Of a DNA stretch of 64,000 bases, positions 33,201 to 42,200 are shown piece after piece. This stretch comes from Amphiura filiformis (Eukaryota; Echinodermata; Ophiuroidea; Amphilepidida; Amphiuridae), in assembly GCF_039555335.1 (NCBI RefSeq), contig NC_092628.1, positions 62,388,735 through 62,452,734 on the forward strand, read 5' to 3'. The notes below the pieces were generated by a model. That model was not told where the DNA came from and did no database searches. It was given only the letters and a program-made list of their open reading frames with translations. Made by a program: the position numbers and the translations under genes. How positions within the stretch are numbered: the first letter of the stretch is position 1; each line of letters opens with the position of its first letter.

Positions 33201-36200
33201 TATTTCCAGCAAAATGTTTATCAGCTGAAGGCCTCGGCACTCGCCGGCCGGCAGTGCTGCAATCACTGTTTACAATCAACCAACCAGTGTTGCCACTACT
33301 ACAAAGTACAAGGAGCCCAAAATCCCGCCCAAAATCCACCTTATTCCTTACAATGTGTTTCAATGCTATGGGGAAGAAATTGATGGAAAATTCCCTTTGA
33401 AGCTTTTGGGCTCGAAATAGTAGGACAGAAAACACGCCAATCAAAATGCCAATGAGAGCGGAGATCGGTGATCTGAGAGTCTATGGAACGGCTAGAAAAA
33501 ATTTTGGGCTTCAAGAGCGGCAATCAATGAATTTAGTGGGTCTAAGGAACGGCTAGCGGCTCTGAAAAAGGGGGTCGTCGCCGCGGCACATACCCGTATA
33601 GCTGGGGAATGCGAGTGCCCCCCCCGGGCCTGCACCTAATTTCTCAAGTAAAGTTGGTGAAACAATATAATATCTGTCAAATTCTGTGTTATGTTTTACA
33701 GTAAATCATATCACAGCATAGCCATAATTTTACCTTGGTACATGCATAACCAAAACAAGCACACAGTGTGAGAAGAAAAAAATGATTTTTTCCTTCACCA
33801 ACCAGCATGAACAAAAATGATATGGCACTCATTCCATCTTTAAATCCCCTGTATGATATGTGGGAAGTTAACCTTCTTCGCTAATCTACTAAAGGCTTTT
33901 CAAAAGGTTTGATTACTCACCAGCCTTTTCACAAGTTGTTTTTCCACTGTTTTCTCCATAAGCATTTCATCTCTATCTGCCCTGTTCTTCTTCAATGTAC
34001 TAATAACATTCCTTTGTTTCCTGACATGTTCTTGTGCTGCTGATACTTTTAATCTGATGGTGTGAGAAAATGAAGTAAGCAAAGCTTGAAAACTTGGGGA
34101 GTGAAATTCATACTTAACAACTATTTACAAGTCACATCATTTACAAGTACATTTCCTTGGAAAGTCACAGTGAAGCATAGACCTGTAGCAAAATTGCTCT
34201 TACTTAGGCTATTTAAAAAGTTTCTTTATATCATTATAATTGTCTTGTCTGTCTTTTTTAATACCTTAATTGATGAAATGAAATGGTTGAAGTTCCAACC
34301 AGAGAAATTATCTTAAAAATGTAATTTTTGTTAAGTCAAGACTTGATTCAAAAGACACTAATTTGCCCAAACTTGATGGATAACATCATAGCATCGACTT
34401 GAAGTTGAATGTAAATTTCTATTGGAAGTATTTTAAACATACATTATTATTTCTTCAAAACATACTTGAGTTCATATTGCAGTATTTCTAGTTGTTGTTC
34501 TTTTAAACTAGCTTGGAATTCTGCTAAACTCCTCTTCTGTTGAGACAAGTCTCTGTGCTTCTTTTCTACTCTCTTTGTCATCTTCTCTACAGTTGTTTTG
34601 TCTAGATGAGAAGGAAACAGTTGAATGTTACATCATGTGCCTCAATGTTAATGCTAGGGATATGATGGAGGTACCGGGAGATTGTAATCAATAGTAGATT
34701 GAAAACCTGCTTCTTGTACATTTGCAGTGGGAGTGTGCTTTCCAAATGTACACTAGATTGATACTGGGCTCAAAATTGCCTAAATTGGATTGCAACTAAT
34801 AAACTCAAATTGGTTTGGCTACTTCTTGCTACCAACAGTCTGCACATAATGCAACTTTACATCAAGGTAGTTAAACATTACAAAACTCAAAGAAGGCACA
34901 GCATAACATGTATCAATAAAAAGGACCTGGTATTGCCCCTTTACTTTAATTTATCTCTTTATTGCCCTCTCCTCCACAGGACTGCCCTTTGATGAAATTG
35001 AGGAGCATAGTTTTGGAACACCTACACGAAGATCACAGAAGTGATTTAGCAAAGCTATCTCTATTCGCTACTTGCATTGTTCCGCCATTATGCACTATGT
35101 GCAGGGAGAGCCTTGAACTAGCAGCATACATGAACATGATGAATGGGAATTGAATGAGTCATATAACATTCTGTGTAAAGTTAGGCCTATGTAATTCTTC
35201 CTTTCATGTATGCTGCAAGATCGAGGCTCTCCCCGCACATAGTGCATAATGTGGAACCATGCAAGTAGCAAATAGCAGAGAAGAGATGGAATCACATAAA
35301 TAAATTGGATTTAATAATGATCACATAATCACCCAGTCTTTGCTGCCATTTATTGTAGATTCTTACCATTTTTCCTTGTTGGTATAACATAGGCAGGAAT
35401 ATGGCCATATGTACTGATGACTCTCATGTTGGACCTTCCACCACTTACGTTAGGAGCACTTCTAGTTCTGCAAGAGATGCAACATATGAATGGAAGAATA
35501 CATTGTAACAGTTGTATATTAATTGATTTACTTAACTAAAATTACTTTAAAAAAAATGGTATATTTGAAACAAGAATGTGCACTTATATAAAGCAACTTC
35601 AACAATTCAATAACAAATGAAATAGTCATTTTGTCTTGAGCTGGAATATGTATCAAACCCTTTTTTCACTTGCACTGGTCATAAAATAGGTTGACATGAA
35701 TTGTACATAGCAAACATTTTAACTTTAATAGAGGATGTTGCATTTTGAGCATTACAACTGTTCCTATTTTGTTTTTGTTGTGTCATAATAATATGCTGAT
35801 ACACAAAATGAATACTTTTTTTCTTGTTTATAAGCATATTGCTTATTTTATAAAACACACCCTAGATATGGCCAACTGGCCTATTCCAACTTCAAAGCCT
35901 CAACTGCCTCACACAAACTTAAGAGATTTCTATAGAATCATCCTGCCTTTAAGTTAGTCAAGTCAGAGGTACAAGTATCCAACAATTTTAAAGCTCTCTT
36001 GAATTGAGGTCACTGAATACATATTTTCACCACTAGCATTTTACTATTATATGTTCCAGCTATGGTGGCACCTCATGATGTCACACTGGACAGATTCCAT
36101 TCACTGTCAGAGGCTGTCTCGGTGTGTGAATGCAATGGAGCAAATATATCTGCAATCAATACAGCCTTGATTTGCTAGGAATTGAACAGTGCACCTGTCT

Positions 36201-39200
36201 CATCAAACCGCTCTATTACCTCTTTGAAATTGACAACGGTGTCATCAAAGCTGGAACAATTGATTTATCAAAATCATGGTGATATTATTTATCTATTTAT
36301 TTTGTTCTTATTAATTTTACTTTTTGTCCCAAAAACAGATCTAGCTTTACTACCGAATCAAAACCCACCTGTTGTGTTTACTCTTGTTGCTAGGATACTG
36401 TGTCCTTACCCCAGCAGCATTAGGATGGGGTGACACATCTCTGCTTTCAGGTTGCCTCTGACCAGCATATGATTGCAAAATCATCTTCTTCAGAAGATGG
36501 AGACATTCATGGAGCTTTGGAACATCATTAATACCTAGAAGTGCATAAAATGTACTTTATTAGTATTCCTTAGAATAGTACTCATATAACTGTTTAAATT
36601 TCCAATGCACTTGTGTTTAAAGTAGGGTTAATTTTGCTTGATCACTTTACCAAAGCATATTTTGATCAAATTACCTGCAGCTAATGGATCTTTGACCCGC
36701 CCTCCAATAAATCCATGCATTACTTTCACACACTGACTGCGCTCATCACTAGCAAGGTTGTTTGATCTTCTGGTAACATAATTTCCTGGATATCTGCTGA
36801 CCTTTGGCACATCGTCTGCATTTTCTTTGTATTTGTTTGGAGCTAGTTTAATGGAGTGGTTACCAGAATCCTTTAAAAATACAAAATACAAATAAAAAAC
36901 ATTCTTGAAAATCACTTTTGAAAAAAAAATAACTGAACCAAAAATAGTTAATAAAAATGTTAGTAACTGATCTTTAGGAACAATGGTTTTTTTTCCATCT
37001 AGAAATATATTATCCAGGGTGTCATTAATATATGAGAAACAGGTCATTTGAATTTCTTTTTAATCAACAGATATCTAATATAAAAAAGGAGGGCCAAACA
37101 TATATGTATAATCCATTAAAACTGTTTGATCCAAGTAATCATCCAAGTATATGTGACCATCCAAGTTTGTGAGAAATAAGAAAAGTTAAACATGAATCAA
37201 CCACAAACAGAACCTAGCATATTTAAACATGTGGAACATGAGTATGGAAAAGAATTCCTTCACAAAGTGCGTTGTTGGGAAAGATCTTTGAAGAAGTTAT
37301 CACGTTGGAAAAACACTCTGTGTTATCTATTGCGTTGCAAGTCAAGCGGATTGATACCTACTGGATTGAAGTTGAAAACATCGTTAAAAGGACTTGGAGC
37401 AGGAAATATTATCAAGAAAGCGGAATCTAAACTACTGGGAGAACGAATAAGACAAACTGTGTTCACGATTGGAATTCTAAAACATCAAAGTGAGGAATTT
37501 AAATCAGACATTTTTTCCAGGTTGAGTAGTGACCTTTACTCGCGTATCGCGGAAGTGGTGACAAGGTCAGCGGAAGTTGAACATCGTAATTGTAAACAGC
37601 ATCAGGTTTCCAAATTTGACAGGCTACAGGAGAAATCGAGCGACATCGGTGTAGATAAAACACCAAATCCACTTCAAGATCGATGGGTAGTGAATAAATC
37701 CGATCATGTACTCTCTCAGGATGAGTCCTCGCTACTGTGTTGGTCGTGGAGTTCGCGAAGCCTGCCACATCAGGATTAACAAGAGCGACCTCAACAGGGA
37801 TGCCGGGAGATACTACCTGCCCGCCGTGTACAACTCTCTTCTGAGCCGGCTGACACCGTCTGGTGTCAGTGGCTCAGAATAGCCAACAGTGCCCCCACGT
37901 GCCAAATATTGGGGCTGAAGACGTCCAAGAGAATACTGGATGAAAGCTTCCTCTCGGTAAGCAATTTCAAGTTTGTGAGAAATAAGAAAAGTTAAACATA
38001 TATGTGACCTTCATAGTGTAATGACTTCAGATTTATTTGCAACTTATCCAGTCAGTGTGCAGCAATCATGCTCACAGCTACTGTAATACATACCTCTTGT
38101 TTATCCTGGCCTTGTTTCAGTCTGGCAACCTCACTTTCCAACTCTGTCACTTGTTTTCTTAGTCTCTTTATAACAGTTTTGTCATCCAGAGATTCATTGC
38201 GACTGTAAAATATATCAATTTTGAATTGGTTACACTTTGGTATATTTCAAAAGTACAATAAACAAACAAACAAACAAACAAACAATTGATACATATATTC
38301 TTTTTACATCATTATTTTAAAGACTTCCATGTTCATCATGCTGGCTCCCATGGTGGAGAGCAGTATTCCGGCTAAAGCTGTATGGTGCGCAATTGGGATA
38401 AGACTTGTCAGAATTGGCACAAAGCCTTAAAGAAGGAAGAAGGGCAAAAAATGTTCTTAGTCCAATATGACCATTTATTTTTACTGGTCAGATGGGTCAA
38501 CAACAAAATCCTTAGTAGAGAGCACACATATTTTGGGCCCATGAACCCAGGCAAGAAACATGCAGTAACCCCTGTTAAGGCTTACAAGTTACCAGGCTTT
38601 GGGATATGGACTATGTTTAAATACAAAAGTTATTAAGATGATTTTGTGACAAAGAAGCTATTGTCCTTTTGGGAATATGGGATCTTACCAAGAGAATGCT
38701 ATACCTGTAAAATTTTAACAACTTCTCAACTAATCAATGATACTATTATATAGCTATACAACAGCTCCCCATCCCAATGGCCTACAATACTATTACGCTA
38801 CCTTGCATGGTTTTCAATGCAGACAACTCTCATAGCAAAGCGACAAGTAGAAAGACTCTCCCCAATGTTAACATCCTCAATGGATAAGGTAGCTATCATG
38901 GCTGTCAAACAATTACCTCCTGAAAAGAAAACGAGTAAGTTATTACTATTTGTCTACAATTAACTCTTATGCTAGAATTTGATCAATATTGTGTCTTCAA
39001 TATGCTGGTTGCCACGGAAGCAGTACAAATGTTATCCTGGCTTAAAGTTAAGGTACATCTATTATGCTTTGATGCCACTTGTTTCCTTGATAATCAATTA
39101 GTAAGCTGGTCTAGAAACCTAAAGGTTCAAGGTTCAAATCTATGTCCATTTCGTTTGCCAGCTCCAGGAATTTGTTTTTTGATCAACCATTAACCAAAAT

Positions 39201-42200
39201 ACAAATAAACAATCTTAAATCAAAGCTAAAAATCAATTCATTTTGGTTTTGTTGCACTATTTTACCACCCCATTAAGTGGTAAAAATAGCAAAACAAATA
39301 CACAAATAAATACACAAAGCAAACAAACAAAAAGATGATCACTTGATAAATGCTGCCACATTCAAATTTTAAAGAAATCAATTACAGAGTAACTTACCTA
39401 GACTGTCCTTTAGCACCATAGTTAACAGTGAGTTTCTGTATGGAATATGTCTTGGTTGTATTAAGTCTGTCAAGCTGGTAGACCTGGCATAAGGAAGTGA
39501 GCGCATACTGGTTGCACTGCCAATTCTCCTGAAAAACAATAACACAGATTATTGATTAACATTACAAATATTGAAATTCAGATCTACTGATGGTCTTAAT
39601 GAACTGAATTTAGCACCTTTTAAGACCTCATTGCTACAATTAATTTGACTACTAAGAAGCTCTATCTTACATCATCAGCTAAAGTTAGTTTACTGTGCCT
39701 GTCTGTTTGTTTGTTTGCAAATTTTGATCAAAATCAAAAGCTGCAGATGCAAGGTGTACTCTGTTCCATTTCTCACATCCTAGATGTGTTTTAATTTTTA
39801 GAGTCCTGTTCATGAAGCATTAGTGTTAGGTTTTTGGTCAGCTTGTATGGCTTTGCATGTGATAAGTAGAATCTTACATTTTATTTCTAATAGGTCCAGC
39901 ACTACGACTTCTCTGCCTCCCACTTCTTGTCCTGTTCCCTCTGGCTCTGACACCAATATCTGAGGATCCTTTTTGAAGAGATATAATCACACTCTCAAGA
40001 TGATGTAGAGATAGGTTGATGAATTTGGCCTCTCCTAGTCGCTTTCCTTTAATTTTGGTTTTGGCAACTCGCTCGGAACCAGCTAGATCAACCAAGTGAA
40101 GCTTGGATCTTAAAATTATGTACAAGTGATAGAAAGGAACAAAGATGACATGAACAATTCAAAGAGTTGATATTAGATTAGATCACTAGATCAGATCAGA
40201 TTAGATTAGATTAGATTAGATTAGATGAGATTAAATAATTATTCACATTCTAGACTTTAGCATAACATCAAAAACAAAAGAATGTGGGAGGTTGCAAAAA
40301 AGCCTGATGGCTTGATGGGGGCATCACCTTTACATTGCGAACAAAAGATTTCAAACATTGCATAAAATAAAAATAACTTACATTACACACACATTAAGAA
40401 ATTATATGAACAAGATAACCTTGGAATTAAAAAAATTACTCATAATTAGTTATTTTTTACTTTTTTTTGCATGAAATTGGCAATGCAAAAATTAAATCAC
40501 AGAAAATGATATGGGCATCAGTGGCTGCAGCATTTATTTTATAGTTCATTCTTCTTTTTTCTTCATTCAAATTATTTTCCATTGAATATTTTTTGCTATT
40601 TTGACCTAAATAATTATAATAACATCTCCTTTATTATATATGGACCACGGTGTTAAAAAAACATTTAGGTCTTCATTTTACAACAAATTTTATAGCACTT
40701 TCAAAAAACTTTCTATAAAGCATACAATTTGTTTATACTATCACAAAGCCCTCAATGTGCATACCTTGTAATGGCATCCGAGTCCTTATCCCGTGCTGTG
40801 AGATAGATTGAGAATATAGCATGAGAGCGAGATGATCTTTGATTACTAGGGGTCTCAGCAACCTTGCGATTAGACTGTCCCTGTAGGAGTAGACTCTGAG
40901 CTACTCTCTCATCAGCTGCTAGATGTGTGGATAAGTTACGAATGATACATGAGTTGTGCGGACCATCTATCACTGTCACCTGTACAAAGATGTACAGATA
41001 TTGAGTAAGATTTAAAAGAAAATAATTGCTAGTGAAACTATTCATCAATGACAAAACATATTATACATTTAACCCTAACCCCCTGAGGGCTTTTTGGTGA
41101 CGGGAAGGGAAAGAAGGAAAGAATAAAGAGAGAAAACAAAGAAAGAAGTTGTTTGCTCTGGGTGGGATTCGAACCGAGACCCCTCGCATGCCAAGCACTC
41201 GGTCGGCGACACTTTGCCACGGGTCTTGGGCTTCGCTGGCCAGCGAAACCGTGCCTATATATCACTTATATTTACGTCAGCACACCACGTGGGATGCATG
41301 CACGAACAGCGCATATATCAAGTAGTATTTTGTAGTATTCAGGCGGGTTAGGGTTAAGGAAGCCTATACTGAGTTTCGATAGTGGTAACCTAACCCTAAC
41401 CCCCTGAGGGCTTTTTGGCGACGGGAAGGGAAAGAAGGAAAGAATAAAGAGAGAAAAGAAAGAAAGAAGGTCCCAGGTTCAAATCCTGGATGGTCAGTGA
41501 AATTTTTTCACTGGCTGTCATTTATGTATGTGGAGACTTGTTTTAAAAACCTTTCTCATACTTAATTTCCCACATAGTTTAACTTTATTTCTCCGTCTCG
41601 AATGCGATTTCGGAATGATTTCCAAACCTCTTTCTTAAAACTTCTTGGATGAGAAGATGATAGAGGCGGGTATTGAACTGAAGGCCTATAGATAATAACA
41701 TCACTGCTCTTCTCCATCTGACTCATTAGCTCAGTTGGTAGAGCATCGGTCCGTGATCCGAAGGTCCCAGGTTCAAATCCTGGATGGTCAGTGAAATTTT
41801 TTCACTGGCTGTCATTTATGTATGTGGAGACTTGTTTTAAAAACCTTTCTCATACAAAGAAAGAAGTTGTTTGCTCTGGGTGGGATTTGAACCGAGACCC
41901 CTCGCATGCCAAGCACTCGGTCGGCGACACTTTGCCACGGGTCTTGGGCTTCGCTGGCCAGCGAAACCGTGCCTATATATCACTTAGGGCGATTGCGTCA
42001 TCACACCACGTGGGATGCATGCACGAACAGCGCATATATCAAGTAGTATTTTGTAGTATTCAGGCGGGTTAGGGTTAATAGACATTTACAGACTGTATTT
42101 GTGTTCCAATGTAAGAAGAAACAGTAGCATATGTTTGAGGTTACGGTTCGCTATCTCTAAGGTTCGCTATCTCTAAGGTTCGCTATCTCTAAGGTTCGTT

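Larger units (their letters stand above)
41391..42078. mobile_element. TTAACCC-ended element, copy 2, split by a SINE
   Basis: Begins taaccctaaccccctgaggg, matches copy 1 up to the gaaagaaagaa run, is interrupted at about 41465-41857, then resumes aaagaaagaagttgtttgct through gggttagggttaa. The aaagaaagaa at both sides of the interruption looks like a target duplication. Confidence 0.7.

Noticed and set aside
41345..41357. Interstitial telomere
   Set aside because: Only one and a half TTAGGG units, repeated as the tip of a small mobile element.
41718..41791. Functional tRNA gene
   Set aside because: The anticodon arm has an 8-nt loop and lacks the usual U33 context, and the sequence is the head of a repeated SINE.
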